A stretch of 51,221 nt of DNA. It comes from Parageobacillus thermantarcticus. GTDB lineage: Bacteria; Bacillota; Bacilli; Bacillales; Anoxybacillaceae. Each line of letters opens with the position of its first letter. Positions within the stretch are counted from its first letter, which is position 1. The notes beneath the pieces are model-generated. The model was not told the DNA's origin. It worked only from the letters and a program-made list of their open reading frames with translations, and made no database searches. The translations under genes and the position numbers were made by a program. The stretch is from the NCBI RefSeq assembly GCF_900111865.1, contig NZ_FOJS01000010.1:1-51221 (forward strand). Direction: 5' to 3'. Shown piece by piece: positions 9,712 to 25,863 of the stretch.

Positions 9712-10752
9712 GTGGCAGAAGCATATAAACAAGCGGGTGTCGATATTGAAGCAGGATATAGGGCGGTCTCCTTGATGAAAGAGCATGTGCGAAAAACAGC
9801 GCGTCCTGAAGTGCTCGGCGGATTGGGCGGATTTGGCGGCATGTTCGATTTATCTTCGCTCGGCTATCGCGAGCCGGTGCTCGTTTCCGGAACGGACGGA
9901 GTGGGAACGAAGCTAAAAATCGCGTTTATGATGGACTGCCATGATACAATTGGAATAGATTGCGTGGCGATGTGTGTCAACGATATCGTCGTGCAAGGAG
10001 CGGAGCCGCTCTTTTTCCTTGACTATATCGCATGCGGCAAAGCGGTGCCGGAAAAAATCGCAGAAATTGTCAAAGGAATCGCAGACGGCTGCGTCGAGGC
10101 TGGTTGTGCACTTATTGGGGGAGAAACGGCGGAGATGCCGGGAATGTATGACGAAAACGAATATGATGTCGCGGGCTTTGCGGTCGGTATTGCGGAAAAG
10201 TCGAAGCTTGTCACCGGCGGCGCCATTCGCGAGGGAGATGCGTTGATCGGGCTTGCGTCCAACGGCCTTCATAGCAACGGCTATTCGCTCGTTCGCCGCA
10301 TCGTATTCGAGCAAGCAAAACTTGCCCTTGACCGCGTCTATGAGCCGCTTAGCGTTCCATTGGGGGAAGAGCTGTTAAAGCCGACGCGCATTTACGTAAA
10401 GCCGCTTCTTCACGTGATGAAACAATTCGAAATCAAAGGAATGGCGCATATTACCGGCGGCGGTTTTATCGAAAACATTCCGCGCATGCTTCCGGAAGGG
10501 TTAGGTGCGGAAATTGATTACGGTTCGTGGCCGGTTCCGCCGATTTTTGACTTGCTGCAAGAAAAAGGGAACCTTCTTCGCCGCGAGATGTTTTCTGTTT
10601 TTAATATGGGCATTGGCATGGTGCTGGCGGTAGATAGCGAAATGGTTCGCCCGGTGATCGCAAGCTTAGAAGAACTTGGCGAAAAAGCGTATTTCATCGG
10701 CCGCGTGAAACGTGGAGAAGGCGTTTCGTTTTCCGGAGGGGCGATGTCATGA
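9712..10752 (+). CDS. purM: AIR synthase PurM
   Basis: A 346-aa enzyme that closes the imidazole ring, FGAM to [25 protein letters not shown] and the C-terminal [16 protein letters not shown] are diagnostic. The start chosen is GTG 9712 ([16 protein letters not shown]), 7 nt after AAGGAGG (9698-9704) and 14 nt after purF. The frame is open further upstream inside purF but has no ribosome site there. Its stop overlaps purN by 4 nt. Confidence 0.97.
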   Translation: MAEAYKQAGVDIEAGYRAVSLMKEHVRKTARPEVLGGLGGFGGMFDLSSLGYREPVLVSGTDGVGTKLKIAFMMDCHDTIGIDCVAMCVNDIVVQGAEPLFFLDYIACGKAVPEKIAEIVKGIADGCVEAGCALIGGETAEMPGMYDENEYDVAGFAVGIAEKSKLVTGGAIREGDALIGLASNGLHSNGYSLVRRIVFEQAKLALDRVYEPLSVPLGEELLKPTRIYVKPLLHVMKQFEIKGMAHITGGGFIENIPRMLPEGLGAEIDYGSWPVPPIFDLLQEKGNLLRREMFSVFNMGIGMVLAVDSEMVRPVIASLEELGEKAYFIGRVKRGEGVSFSGGAMS

Positions 10753-11318
10753 AAAATATCGCCATTTTTGCTTCGGGCAGCGGGACGAATTTTCAAGCGA
10801 TTGTCGACGCGACGAAAAGCGGAATCGTGCCAGCACGTGTAGCGTTATTAGTATGCGACAAGCCCGGGGCGAAAGTGATCGAACGGGCGGAGCGGGAACA
10901 TATCCCTGCGTTCGTTTTTTCCCCGAAAAACTACGCCTCCAAAGCCGAATTTGAACAAGCGATTTTGGCCGAACTGCGAAAGCGCGAGATTGAATTTATC
11001 GCCCTTGCCGGTTATATGCGGCTCATTGGCCCGACACTGCTTCATGCGTACGAAGGGAAAATCGTCAATATCCATCCTTCGCTGCTGCCAGCGTTTCCGG
11101 GGAAAGATGCGATTGGCCAAGCGTACCGCGCAGGAGTAAAAATAACCGGCGTGACGATCCACTATGTTGATGAAGGAATGGATACGGGGCCGATCATTGC
11201 CCAACGCGCGGTTCCGATTTATGAAGGCGAGTCGCTAGCGCAGCTAGAGGCGCGCATTCATGAAGTGGAACATGAGCTATATCCTGCTGTATTAAAAACA
11301 TTACTCGAACATCAATAG
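10749..11318 (+). CDS. purN: GAR formyltransferase PurN
   Basis: A 189-aa folate-dependent enzyme that formylates GAR with 10-formyl-THF. The N-terminal [12 protein letters not shown] motif, the [12 protein letters not shown] catalytic Asn/His segment (about residue 105) and [14 protein letters not shown] with the catalytic Asp are all present. The ATG is coupled to the purM end, with GGAGGGG just upstream. Confidence 0.96.
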   Translation: MKNIAIFASGSGTNFQAIVDATKSGIVPARVALLVCDKPGAKVIERAEREHIPAFVFSPKNYASKAEFEQAILAELRKREIEFIALAGYMRLIGPTLLHAYEGKIVNIHPSLLPAFPGKDAIGQAYRAGVKITGVTIHYVDEGMDTGPIIAQRAVPIYEGESLAQLEARIHEVEHELYPAVLKTLLEHQ

Positions 11319-11333
11319 AAAGGATCGAGAACA

Positions 11334-12872
11334 ATGGCAGTAAAACGAGCGTTATTAAGCGTATCGAACAAAGAAGGAATCGTATCATTAGCGAAGCAGT
11401 TAGTAGAACTTGGTGTGGAAATTATTTCAACAGGTGGAACGAAAAAAGTGTTAGCAGAAGCGGGAGTTCCTGTCATAGGCATTTCCGATGTTACCGGATT
11501 TCCGGAAATTTTAGATGGACGTGTCAAAACGTTGCATCCGATCATCCACGGAGGGCTTCTCGCGATTCGCGACAATGAACGGCATCAAAACGAGCTTCGC
11601 GAACATCATATTACTCCAATCGATCTTGTCGTCGTCAATTTGTATCCATTTCAGCAAACGATCGCCAAAAGCGATGTGACGTTCGCCGAAGCGATCGAAA
11701 ATATTGATATCGGCGGTCCGACGATGCTAAGGGCTGCGGCGAAAAACCATCAATATGTAACCGTCGTCGTTGACCCGGTCGATTATGACACGGTAGTGCA
11801 AGAATTAAAAGAGCATGGAGACGTCTCGGCGGAAACGAAATTAAAGTTGGCGGCGAAAGTATTTCGCCATACGGCAGCGTATGATGCGATGATCGCCGAA
11901 TATTTGACGAATAAAACCGGCGAAGAGTATCCGGAATCATTGACAATCACTTTCGAGAAAAAGCAAGCGCTGCGTTATGGGGAGAATCCGCATCAAACCG
12001 CAGCATTCTATAAAAAACCGCTCGGATCTTCGTTCTCGATCGCCAAAGCGACGCAGCTACACGGCAAAGAGTTGTCGTATAACAACATCAACGACGCGAA
12101 TGCGGCGCTGCAAATCGTCAAAGAATTTGCCGAACCGGCTGCGGTGGCGGTGAAGCATATGAATCCGTGCGGCGTCGGCACTGGCGCGACGATTTACGAA
12201 GCGTTCACGAAAGCGTACGAAGCGGATCCGACGTCGATTTTTGGCGGCATTATCGCTTTAAACCGCGAAGTCGACAAAGAAACAGCCGAAAAAATGCATG
12301 AAATCTTTTTGGAAATCGTCATCGCTCCATCGTTTTGCAAAGAAGCGCTCGATATTTTAACGCAAAAGAAAAACATTCGCCTTCTTACCGTTGATTTTGC
12401 GGCGCCAAACACGAAAGAGAAGCTGCTTGTTTCCGTGCAAGGCGGGTTGCTCGTTCAAGAAGCGGATACGCGTACACTTGATGATGCGGAGTTAAAAGTC
12501 GTGACAAAACGAGAGCCGACAGAGCAAGAATGGGAAGCGCTGCGGTTTGCGTGGAAAGTCGTAAAACATGTGAAATCGAACGCGATCGTGCTTGCGAAAG
12601 ATGGAATGACGATCGGTGTCGGCGCCGGCCAAATGAATCGCGTCGGCGCGGCGAAAATCGCGATCGAACAAGCGGGAGAAAAAGCAAAAGGAGCCGTGCT
12701 TGCCTCTGATGCGTTTTTCCCGATGGACGATACGGTGGAGGCGGCAGCGAAAGCAGGCATCACGGCAATTATCCAGCCAGGCGGCTCGATTCGCGACGCT
12801 GATTCGATTAAAAAAGCGGATGAATACGGAATCGCCATGGTCTTTACAGGGATTCGCCATTTTAAACATTAA
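11334..12872 (+). CDS. purH: bifunctional AICAR transformylase / IMP cyclohydrolase PurH
   Basis: A 512-aa fusion of the last two IMP steps. The N-terminal MGS-like cyclohydrolase domain (about 1-195) has SVSNKEG and [15 protein letters not shown]. The C-terminal transformylase domain has [17 protein letters not shown] and the terminal [11 protein letters not shown]. The Shine-Dalgarno is AAAGGATC. It lies 15 nt after purN and 15 nt before purD. Confidence 0.97.
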   Translation: MAVKRALLSVSNKEGIVSLAKQLVELGVEIISTGGTKKVLAEAGVPVIGISDVTGFPEILDGRVKTLHPIIHGGLLAIRDNERHQNELREHHITPIDLVVVNLYPFQQTIAKSDVTFAEAIENIDIGGPTMLRAAAKNHQYVTVVVDPVDYDTVVQELKEHGDVSAETKLKLAAKVFRHTAAYDAMIAEYLTNKTGEEYPESLTITFEKKQALRYGENPHQTAAFYKKPLGSSFSIAKATQLHGKELSYNNINDANAALQIVKEFAEPAAVAVKHMNPCGVGTGATIYEAFTKAYEADPTSIFGGIIALNREVDKETAEKMHEIFLEIVIAPSFCKEALDILTQKKNIRLLTVDFAAPNTKEKLLVSVQGGLLVQEADTRTLDDAELKVVTKREPTEQEWEALRFAWKVVKHVKSNAIVLAKDGMTIGVGAGQMNRVGAAKIAIEQAGEKAKGAVLASDAFFPMDDTVEAAAKAGITAIIQPGGSIRDADSIKKADEYGIAMVFTGIRHFKH

Positions 12873-14238
<1,366 letters not shown>

Positions 14239-14260
14239 GATTTTGGTACTCCTTCGAAAA

Positions 14261-14295
14261 GGCTGGCGCACCAAGCGCCAGTCCATTTTTTTTTA
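14261..14295 (+). terminator. terminator of the pur operon
   Basis: GGCTGGCGC (14261-14269) pairs with GCGCCAGTC (one G-U pair) around ACCAA, followed after CA by nine T residues. On the minus strand the same stem is followed only by TTTTC, so it may weakly terminate the convergent DUF2892 gene as well. Confidence 0.88.
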
Positions 14296-14544
14296 AGTAG
14301 GATTGATCGTCGTCTCGTCTTTTATGCGCATCGCTTGCTCGCGGCGGTAATTGGCAAATAAAGCGGTCATTGGACAAAAGCGTGTAATCCCTTCTCCCAC
14401 TTTCATGGCGGCAAGCACCGCTACAATAAGATAAGAAGTGCACCAAGGCTTTCTTGCCATGTTTGCCGTCGCCCATGCAAGCGCTGTAAGGCCAAAAGTA
14501 ATGCGAATAAGCGCATTGATGATGTTAATATTAGCCATCACCAT
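14293..14544 (-). CDS. YgaP-like DUF2892 membrane protein
   Basis: An 83-aa protein with two predicted membrane helices (about residues 10-28 and 36-50). The pattern INALIRITFGLTALAWAT...MKVGEGITRFCPMTALF is that of the DUF2892 domain also found at the C-terminus of the rhodanese YgaP. Here the domain stands alone. The ATG at 14544 is 6 nt after AAAGGAGGG; ATG 14538 is an alternative. It may form an operon with the 34-aa gene downstream, which has the pur terminator stem between. The physiological role is unknown. Confidence 0.8.
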   Translation of the reverse strand: MVMANINIINALIRITFGLTALAWATANMARKPWCTSYLIVAVLAAMKVGEGITRFCPMTALFANYRREQAMRIKDETTINPT

Positions 14545-14630
14545 TTTTTCCCTCCTTTTTCATTGTGAAAATGACTTTAATGCGGTAAAATGATTATGTG
14601 TCACATTGTGAAAAAGAGGACGGGGTGTAT

Positions 14631-16376
14631 ATGAGCGAACAACGTTATCGCTGGAAAAGCTACGAACTGCGAGAACATGCGGCGGTTATCGATGGAAAAA
14701 AATCGCCGACAAAAGTGTTAACAAATGCGACATATTTGCATTCGTATTTGCGCGAATGGTTGCAAGGAAACATTTGGATATATCATGACCGGATCGTGTA
14801 CGTTGGAGAACGGTTCCCTGATCAAGTCGATGAGCAATGCGAAATCATTGATTGCAGCGGCTATGTGTTAGTGCCTGGTTATATTGAACCACATGCGCAT
14901 CCGTTTCAGTTATATAATCCCCATTCGCTCGCACACTATGCGGCCAAATGTGGGACAACGACATTGATCAATGACAATTTAATTTTTGTTTTGCATTTGT
15001 CGGATGATAAAGCGTTTTCTTTTTTAAAGAAAATGAATGCGCTTCCATCGTCGATGTACTGGTGGTGCCGGTTTGATGGGCAGACAGAGCTGGAGAGGGA
15101 AGAAGAACAATTATCGAACGCTCGGGTAAAGCGGTGGCTCGAACAAGAAACGGTGCTGCAGGGCGGGGAGCTAACGAGTTGGCCGAAGCTTCTTGCTGGG
15201 GACGATCTGATCCTTCATTGGATTCAAGAAGCAAAGCGGATGAAACGAAAAATTGAAGGCCATTTTCCCGGGGCTTCTGAGAAAACGCTTGCAAAAATGA
15301 TGCTTCTTGGCGCAGATTGCGATCATGAAGCGATGACAGGAAAAGAAGTATATATGCGCCTTTTGCATGGATATACTGTGTCATTGCGCCATTCGTCCAT
15401 TCGCCCGGATTTGCCGGCGCTTCTTCGAGAAATAAAGGAATTTGGCATTCACCAGTATGATCGGTTCCTTTTCACAACAGACGGTTCGCCGCCATCGTTT
15501 TATGAAAATGGTATCATTGACCGCTTGATTCGCATTGCGTTAGAGCACGGCGTCCCGATTATTGACGCTTACAATATGGCTACGGTGAACGTCGCCCGCC
15601 ATTACGGAATAGAGCACCTGCACGGCAGCATTGCGACAGGAAGAGTGGCGAACATTAACTTTTTACGCGCGAAAGAAGACCCAACTCCTGTGCGAGTGAT
15701 TGCGAAAGGACAATGGGTAAGACGAGAGGGAGATCAATCGATCGCGTGGCCATCGATTTCGTGGAGCGACTATGGAATCGGACCGCTTCGTCTATCGTGG
15801 AGTTTATCGATGGATGATTTGCAATTTTCAATGCCGATGGGAATGTATATGGAAAACTCGGTGATTATGAAGCCGTACTCTATCTCGATTGATACTTCTC
15901 GCGACGAATTGCCTGTTGATCATGATGAAAGCTTTTTAGTGTTGCTGGATCGCCATGGAAAATGGCGTGTCAATACGATATTAAAAGGATTTTCCACTGG
16001 TGTCCGCGGGCTCGTTAGCTCCTATTCGACGACGGGGGATATTGTTTTAATTGGCAAAAGCAAGCGGGACATGCTTCTTGCGTTCGAGCGAATGTGCGAA
16101 ATCGGCGGGGGGATCGTGTTGACAGAAAACGGGAAAATCGTTCACGAAATTCCTCTACCGCTTAACGGCATGATGTCGGAAGAAAGCGTAGAAGAACTTA
16201 TTCGTCAAGAAAAAAGACTTGTGGAACTATTGAAACAAAGGGGATATCATTTTATCGATCCAATTTATTCTTTATTATTTTTGCAATCGACTCATTTACC
16301 ATATGTACGTATTACACAACGCGGAATTTATGATGTGATGAACAAAACAGTACTCTTTCCATCGATAATGCGTTAA
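14631..16376 (+). CDS. yerA: YerA, adenine-deaminase-like amidohydrolase
   Basis: A 581-aa amidohydrolase-superfamily protein matching B. subtilis YerA in length and position. The metal-binding EPHAHPF motif is near residue 88. EGHFPGASEKT and DCDHEA resemble the EGHAPG...DHE motifs of adenine deaminase AdeC. A late FTTDG supplies the catalytic Asp. Conversion of adenine to hypoxanthine would fit the purine context, but this subfamily is divergent and activity is not certain. ATG 14631 is preceded by AGAGGACGGGG. The upstream GTG 14598 has no site and is rejected. Confidence 0.9.
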   Translation: MSEQRYRWKSYELREHAAVIDGKKSPTKVLTNATYLHSYLREWLQGNIWIYHDRIVYVGERFPDQVDEQCEIIDCSGYVLVPGYIEPHAHPFQLYNPHSLAHYAAKCGTTTLINDNLIFVLHLSDDKAFSFLKKMNALPSSMYWWCRFDGQTELEREEEQLSNARVKRWLEQETVLQGGELTSWPKLLAGDDLILHWIQEAKRMKRKIEGHFPGASEKTLAKMMLLGADCDHEAMTGKEVYMRLLHGYTVSLRHSSIRPDLPALLREIKEFGIHQYDRFLFTTDGSPPSFYENGIIDRLIRIALEHGVPIIDAYNMATVNVARHYGIEHLHGSIATGRVANINFLRAKEDPTPVRVIAKGQWVRREGDQSIAWPSISWSDYGIGPLRLSWSLSMDDLQFSMPMGMYMENSVIMKPYSISIDTSRDELPVDHDESFLVLLDRHGKWRVNTILKGFSTGVRGLVSSYSTTGDIVLIGKSKRDMLLAFERMCEIGGGIVLTENGKIVHEIPLPLNGMMSEESVEELIRQEKRLVELLKQRGYHFIDPIYSLLFLQSTHLPYVRITQRGIYDVMNKTVLFPSIMR

Positions 16377-16405
16377 AATAGAAAAGAAAAAAGGTTGTGT
16401 GATCA

Positions 16406-17416
16406 TTGAAACGGTGTCTTATTGCAATGAGCGCAGTATGTCTTTTCATCGCCGGTTGCATGCATGAAAATAAGCAACAAGCACCCGAGCCGAAATCGAT
16501 CTCAGTGGAAACGCCAAAACAACAGGAAGCCCCAAAGCAGAGGCAAGTTTTTCCACTGACGGGGCTGCCGGCGGAAGGAGCGGTGAATCGTCGCGTTATT
16601 GCGGTAATGGTGAACAATCATCCAAAAGCGCGGCCACAGTCCGGATTGCAAAAAGCAGATATCGTTTATGAGGTGCTCGCGGAAGGAGATATTACGCGCT
16701 TTTTAGCGCTATATCAAAGCGAATTTCCAGAAAAAGTAGGTCCCGTGCGCAGCGCGCGCGACTATTACATCGAGTTAAGCAATGGTTATCATGCGCTTTA
16801 CGTTTGCCACGGCTGGAGTCCAGAGGCAAAAGCGATGTTGGAAACAGGAATGTCCGATTACTTAAACGGTTTGTTTTACGATGGCACGTTGTTTAAGCGC
16901 GTGTCTTTTCGAAAAGCGCCGCATAATTCGTATATTACGTTTGCGAATATCGAAAAAGGGGCGGCCATGGAAGGCTATTCGCTTCAAGACAACGTGGCTC
17001 CGCTTCCGTTCCGTGCTGATGCCCCGAAAGGAGAACGAGCGGACCAAATAGACATTATTTATTCGCACCGCAGCTATGCTCAAGTGCGGTACAAATATGT
17101 AGCGGATCAAAAAAGCTATTTCCGCTATAGCGCAGGGGAACAAACAGTGGATTATGACACGCGTGAACCTGTTAAAATTCAAAACGTGTTGGTCATTGCT
17201 GCGAAGCATCTTGTTATCGATTCGGCTGGGCGCCGCAGCATTGATCTATCTTCTTCCGGAAGCGGATATTTGTTTCAAAATGGAATCGTAAAGCAAGTCG
17301 AATGGAAAAATGTAGACGGACGCATTTTGCCATATGAAAATGGGGCACCGGCCGGCTTGATGCCGGGGAAAACGTGGATCAATGTCGTTCCGGATTTAAA
17401 CATAGTACAATGGTGA
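16406..17416 (+). CDS. yerB: YerB lipoprotein, DUF3048
   Basis: A 336-aa predicted lipoprotein. The signal peptide MKRCLIAMSAVCLFIAGC ends in a lipobox with Cys18 as the lipidation site. The mature part carries the DUF3048 pattern FPLTGLPAEG...VMVNNHPKARPQSGLQKADIVYEVLAEGDITRF, followed by GPVRSARDYYI. It is anchored on the outer face of the membrane; its biochemical role is not known. The start is an unusual TTG at 16406 after AAAAAGGTTG. It lies 29 nt after yerA and 16 nt before yerC, as in B. subtilis. Confidence 0.92.
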   Translation: MKRCLIAMSAVCLFIAGCMHENKQQAPEPKSISVETPKQQEAPKQRQVFPLTGLPAEGAVNRRVIAVMVNNHPKARPQSGLQKADIVYEVLAEGDITRFLALYQSEFPEKVGPVRSARDYYIELSNGYHALYVCHGWSPEAKAMLETGMSDYLNGLFYDGTLFKRVSFRKAPHNSYITFANIEKGAAMEGYSLQDNVAPLPFRADAPKGERADQIDIIYSHRSYAQVRYKYVADQKSYFRYSAGEQTVDYDTREPVKIQNVLVIAAKHLVIDSAGRRSIDLSSSGSGYLFQNGIVKQVEWKNVDGRILPYENGAPAGLMPGKTWINVVPDLNIVQW

Positions 17417-17432
17417 AGGAGGAAAGGAACAC

Positions 17433-17759
17433 ATGCAAATCGATAAATTGCGCGGCAGGCAAGTAGATCAGCTGTTTAAAGCGATTCTTTCCCTGCGCGA
17501 TTTAGAAGAGTGTTATCGCTTTTTTGACGATTTATGCACGGTCAATGAAATTCAATCGCTGGCGCAGCGCCTAGAAGTAGCGCGCATGCTCCGCGAAGGA
17601 TATACGTATCATAAAATCGAGACGGAAACGGGAGCGAGCACCGCGACGATTTCACGCGTGAAACGCTGTTTAAACTATGGAAACGACGCTTATGCGATGG
17701 CGCTGGATCGCATTAAAGAAGAAGAAAAGCAACATGCGAAAGAGGCGCGTAACGCATAA
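17433..17759 (+). CDS. yerC: YerC, TrpR-like DNA-binding protein
   Basis: A 108-aa member of the YerC/YecD family with a Trp-repressor-like helix-turn-helix. The segments [40 protein letters not shown] are typical. It is a predicted cytoplasmic transcription regulator whose targets are not visible here. AAGGAGG precedes the ATG. A terminator-like hairpin follows, which ends the yerABC unit. Confidence 0.92.
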   Translation: MQIDKLRGRQVDQLFKAILSLRDLEECYRFFDDLCTVNEIQSLAQRLEVARMLREGYTYHKIETETGASTATISRVKRCLNYGNDAYAMALDRIKEEEKQHAKEARNA

Positions 17760-17761
17760 CG

Positions 17762-17807
17762 GAAAAAGGAGATTCCTTTCAAAGAAAAGGAACTCCTTTT
17801 CTTTTTG
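17762..17807 (+). terminator. terminator after yerC
   Basis: AAAAAGGAGATTCCTTT pairs with AAAGGAACTCCTTTT around CAAAGA, then CTTTTT. A TATAAT box follows at 17817-17822 and could be the -10 of a pcrB promoter, although no good -35 is seen. Confidence 0.8.
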
Positions 17808-17856
17808 GCGATTTGTTATAATGAAAAAATGGATAAATTCATGGAGGTTTTTCGAT

Positions 17857-18543
17857 ATGTACGATATTCGCCAATGGCGCCATGTGTTTAAGTTAGACCC
17901 GAACAAAGAAATCAGCGACGAGCACTTGGAACTCATTTGTGAATCAGGGACGGACGCGGTCATCGTCGGCGGAACGGACGGCGTCACATTGGAGAACGTC
18001 CTCGAACTTTTGGCGCGGATCCGCCGCTTCCAAGTTCCGTGCGTCCTTGAAATATCGAATCTTGAGTCAGTCACGCCGGGATTTGATTTTTATTTTATCC
18101 CTACGGTATTAAACAGCCGCGATAAAAAATGGATCATCGACTTGCATCATGGAGCGATAAAGCAATTTGGCGACATGATGAATTGGGATGAGATTTGCAT
18201 GGAAGGGTATTGCATTTTACATAAAGATTGCAAAGCGGCAATGCTTACGGATGCGAATACGGAGCTAGAAGAGGATGATGTCGTTGCGTACGCGCTCATA
18301 GCGGAGCATATGTACCGGCTGCCAATTTTTTATTTAGAATATAGCGGTTCATACGGAAATCCTCGGCTCGTCCAGCGCGTAAAGCAAGCGTTAAAACAGA
18401 CGCAGCTGTTTTACGGCGGTGGAATCGCAACGGAAGCGCAAGCGGCAGAAATGGCGCAATGCGCTGATACAATCGTCGTGGGCAATGTCATTTACGAAGA
18501 TATCCACAAGGCGCTCGCTACTGTAAAAGCAGCGAAACGATAA
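17857..18543 (+). CDS. pcrB: heptaprenylglyceryl phosphate synthase PcrB
   Basis: A 228-aa TIM-barrel enzyme that transfers a heptaprenyl chain to glycerol-1-phosphate, giving the archaeal-type ether lipids known from Bacillaceae. [17 protein letters not shown] (phosphate binding), [11 protein letters not shown] and the C-terminal [25 protein letters not shown] are diagnostic. ATG 17857 follows TGGAGG; the long upstream extension of the frame runs back into yerC and is not coding. It lies just before pcrA, the conserved bacilli order. Confidence 0.95.
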   Translation: MYDIRQWRHVFKLDPNKEISDEHLELICESGTDAVIVGGTDGVTLENVLELLARIRRFQVPCVLEISNLESVTPGFDFYFIPTVLNSRDKKWIIDLHHGAIKQFGDMMNWDEICMEGYCILHKDCKAAMLTDANTELEEDDVVAYALIAEHMYRLPIFYLEYSGSYGNPRLVQRVKQALKQTQLFYGGGIATEAQAAEMAQCADTIVVGNVIYEDIHKALATVKAAKR

Positions 18544-18602
18544 TTTGTCGGCGCCAAAAAAGTGGTGTAAAATAGAACATATGTTTTATGGTGGTGATCA
18601 AT

Positions 18603-22831
<4,229 letters not shown>

Positions 22832-22842
22832 GTGTTGGAACA

Positions 22843-24006
22843 ATGAAAAGAAAAATGATCCTATTCGCTGCACTTCTCCTTTTCCTTTCTTCCTGCGCGC
22901 CGAATTTTGGCGGGGAAGAAGTAGTACAGGAGAAAGATAATAAAGAGCAAAAAGCGGTGATCCCGAAATACAATATTTCCGATTCTTATTACCGCATTGT
23001 GCTGCCGTTTAAAGTATCGGGCGCTCGCGGCGAAGTAGTGGAAGACTTAAATACGCGCCTAGATGTGGACGAATTTGAAACTGGACTGATGCGGTTAGCG
23101 CAAGACCGCTTTTCTCCGGAAGAATATTTATTCCAAGAAGGGCAATATTTAGATAAAAAAACGGTGAAACGTTGGCTTGAAAGAAAACGGACTCCTAGCC
23201 AACTAAAAAAAGAAAAGATGAAACCGTCCGAAAACGTCGGCTTAAATCCGCCTATTAGCGACAACGGAACGAATGAAGAAAAAAATAAAAAAAGCCCGAT
23301 TTATTTAGCGAGCATTTTAGAGCATGATTATCTAGTGAAAACAAGTGACAACAAAGTGAAATTAGGCGGGGTAGTGCTAGGGTTGGCGCTGAATTCGGTT
23401 CATTATTATGAAACGGAACAAGGCTACCCGCGCGAAGTGAAAATTTCAGATAAAGTAATCGAAAGGGAAGGAAAGCGAATTGCCGCTGAAGTGCTTTCTC
23501 GTATCCGCGATATGAAGAAGCTGAAAGATGTTCCAATTACGATCGCGCTATTCAAACAAGCGCCAAAATCTTCAGTGATTCCGGGCAACTTTTTCGCTAT
23601 TACGCATGTCGATGAAGGAAGCAATACGATTGACGAATGGCAATCCGTTAATGAAGAGTACTATTTATTTCCGTCAGACGAAGCACAAAAAAACCATCGG
23701 GACGACTGGTTAAAGTTTAACAATTTTAAGTCGGATATTGAGGAGTTTTTCCCAAACTACACAGGAGTTGTTGGCAAAGCTTTATACCGCGATGACCAAC
23801 TGCAACAGTTAACGATCAACATTTCATTGCCTTTTTATGGAAAAGCGGAAGTGGTTGGATTTACGCAATATGTCACCGGTTTGGTGATGGAAAAGTTTCC
23901 GGATTATATTAATGTAAATGTCTATATTTCTTCCACGGGAGGGCCGGAAAGCATTATTGTCCGCCAAGCGAAAGCGGATAAACCGTTCGTTCATATTTAT
24001 CAATAA
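22843..24006 (+). CDS. camS: CamS family lipoprotein (YerH)
   Basis: A 387-aa lipoprotein with signal MKRKMILFAALLLFLSSC and Cys18 at the lipobox. It matches the CamS/YerH family, named after the precursor of the enterococcal/staphylococcal cAM373 sex-pheromone peptide, which comes from the signal peptide. The ordered block YYRIVLPFKVSGARGEVV and the C-terminal GPESIIVRQAKADKPFVHIYQ are typical. It lies 11 nt after ligA and probably shares its transcript. Function in bacilli is not established. Confidence 0.9.
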   Translation: MKRKMILFAALLLFLSSCAPNFGGEEVVQEKDNKEQKAVIPKYNISDSYYRIVLPFKVSGARGEVVEDLNTRLDVDEFETGLMRLAQDRFSPEEYLFQEGQYLDKKTVKRWLERKRTPSQLKKEKMKPSENVGLNPPISDNGTNEEKNKKSPIYLASILEHDYLVKTSDNKVKLGGVVLGLALNSVHYYETEQGYPREVKISDKVIEREGKRIAAEVLSRIRDMKKLKDVPITIALFKQAPKSSVIPGNFFAITHVDEGSNTIDEWQSVNEEYYLFPSDEAQKNHRDDWLKFNNFKSDIEEFFPNYTGVVGKALYRDDQLQQLTINISLPFYGKAEVVGFTQYVTGLVMEKFPDYINVNVYISSTGGPESIIVRQAKADKPFVHIYQ

Positions 24007-24027
24007 TTTTTTTGCTTTTGTAAAAAA

Positions 24028-24083
24028 TTGAATAACATTGCTTTATCTGTTAGAATGATAGGTATAGAATGTAAACGCTTTTT
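24028..24083 (+). promoter_or_regulatory. rocA promoter with a cre-like CcpA site
   Basis: TTGAAT (24028-24033), a 17-nt spacer and TAGAAT (24051-24056) make a good sigma-A promoter. At 24070-24083 the sequence TGTAAACGCTTTTT matches the cre consensus TGWAANCGNTNWCA in 12 of 14 positions. Placed just past the expected start site, it suggests CcpA carbon-catabolite repression by roadblock. Confidence 0.6.
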
Positions 24084-24114
24084 CTGTAATTTGATGAAGA
24101 AGGGAAGATCACTG

Positions 24115-25662
24115 ATGGTGCCACCCTATAAACATGAACCGCTGACGGACTTTACCGTAGAAGCGAATAAAAAAGCGTTTGAAGATGCGTTAAAAAAAGT
24201 GGAAGCAGAGTTTGGTAAAGACTACCCTTTAACAATCGGCGGCGAAAGGGTTTCGACGGAAGAAAAAATCGTCTCGATTAACCCGGCAAACAAAACGGAA
24301 GTCATCGGCCGCGTGTCGAAAGCGAATAAAGACATTGCGGAAAAGGCGATGAAAGTTGCCGACGAAGCGTTTCGATGGTGGAGCAAAACAAGACCAGAGG
24401 CGCGCGCCGATATTTTGTTGCGCGCCGCTGCGATTGTGCGCCGCCGCAAACATGAATTTTCCGCATGGATGGTAAAAGAAGCAGGAAAGCCGTGGAAAGA
24501 AGCGGATGCGGATACGGCGGAAGCGATTGATTTTATGGAATATTACGCGCGGCAAATGCTGAAATTAAAAGACGGCATTCCGGTTGAAAGCAGACCGGGT
24601 GAAACGAACCGGTTCTTCTATATTCCGCTCGGCGTCGGCGTCGTCATTTCGCCATGGAACTTCCCGTTTGCGATCATGGCAGGAACAACGGTCGCATCGC
24701 TTGTTACCGGCAATACGGTGCTGCTAAAGCCAGCAAGCGCTACACCAGTGGTTGCATATAAATTCGCGGAAGTATTGGAAGAAGCAGGACTTCCGGCTGG
24801 AGTATTAAACTACATCCCGGGAAGCGGTTCGGAAGTGGGAGACTACCTCGTTGACCATCCGCGCACCCGCTTTATCAGCTTTACTGGTTCGCGCGATGTC
24901 GGCATCCGCATTTATGAGCGCGCGGCAAAAGTGCATCCTGGGCAAATTTGGCTCAAACGTGTCATCGCCGAGATGGGAGGAAAAGACGCGATTGTCGTCG
25001 ACAAAGAAGCCGATTTAGAATTAGCCGCGCAATCGATCGTCGCGTCCGCATTCGGCTTCTCTGGGCAAAAATGTTCGGCTTGCTCGCGCGCGATTGTGCT
25101 AGAAGATGTGTACGACCAAGTATTAAACCGCGTCGTCGAACTGACAAAGCAATTAAAAGTTGGCGATCCAGCGGAACAAAGCACGTTTATGGGGCCAGTC
25201 ATCGACCAATCAGCGTATAACAAAATTATGGAGTATATCGAAATCGGCAAACAAGAAGGTCGTCTCATGACCGGCGGCGCAGGAGACGATTCGAAAGGCT
25301 TCTTCATTCAACCGACGGTGTTTGCCGATGTTGATGCAAACGCGCGCATCATGCAGGAAGAAATTTTCGGTCCAGTTTTGGCGTTTGCGAAAGCAAAGGA
25401 TTTCGATCATGCGCTGGAAATCGCCAACAACACGGAATACGGCTTAACCGGCGCCGTCATCTCCCGCAACCGCGCCAACCTCGAAAAAGCGCGGGAAGAA
25501 TTCCATGTCGGAAACCTTTACTTCAACCGCGGCTGCACAGGCGCGATCGTCGGCTATCAGCCGTTCGGCGGCTTCAACATGTCCGGCACCGATTCGAAGG
25601 CGGGCGGCCCTGACTACTTAATTTTGCATATGCAAGCGAAAACGGTATCGGAAATGTTTTAA
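24115..25662 (+). CDS. rocA: 1-pyrroline-5-carboxylate dehydrogenase RocA/PruA
   Basis: A 515-aa aldehyde dehydrogenase that oxidises pyrroline-5-carboxylate (glutamate semialdehyde) to glutamate in arginine and proline catabolism. Length equals B. subtilis RocA. The catalytic Glu286 lies in IAEMGGKDA and the nucleophile Cys320 in [24 protein letters not shown] and FTGSRDVG are NAD-site motifs. ATG 24115 ([14 protein letters not shown]) follows GAAGGGAAG. The longer frame upstream covers the promoter and is rejected. Confidence 0.95.
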   Translation: MVPPYKHEPLTDFTVEANKKAFEDALKKVEAEFGKDYPLTIGGERVSTEEKIVSINPANKTEVIGRVSKANKDIAEKAMKVADEAFRWWSKTRPEARADILLRAAAIVRRRKHEFSAWMVKEAGKPWKEADADTAEAIDFMEYYARQMLKLKDGIPVESRPGETNRFFYIPLGVGVVISPWNFPFAIMAGTTVASLVTGNTVLLKPASATPVVAYKFAEVLEEAGLPAGVLNYIPGSGSEVGDYLVDHPRTRFISFTGSRDVGIRIYERAAKVHPGQIWLKRVIAEMGGKDAIVVDKEADLELAAQSIVASAFGFSGQKCSACSRAIVLEDVYDQVLNRVVELTKQLKVGDPAEQSTFMGPVIDQSAYNKIMEYIEIGKQEGRLMTGGAGDDSKGFFIQPTVFADVDANARIMQEEIFGPVLAFAKAKDFDHALEIANNTEYGLTGAVISRNRANLEKAREEFHVGNLYFNRGCTGAIVGYQPFGGFNMSGTDSKAGGPDYLILHMQAKTVSEMF

Positions 25663-25666
25663 ATGG

Positions 25667-25702
25667 AAAACCCTCTCTGTGCTGGCAGGGAGGGTTTTTT
25701 GT
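25667..25702 (+). terminator. terminator after rocA
   Basis: AACCCTCTCTG pairs with CAGGGAGGGTT around a short loop (TGCTGG), followed by a run of T. Confidence 0.88.
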
Positions 25703-25863
25703 TGGCAAGTTTTCTTGGATTTTCCGGTTGATTATCATAAATATTGGGGGAGCGATAAAATGTTGCGGGGATTTGTTATAAAAAAATGATAACCGCTTCC
25801 ACATTTTTATTGATTCTAACGTTACGTGAAGTTTTATGATAGTGCCAGAAGGGGGTGAGAACA

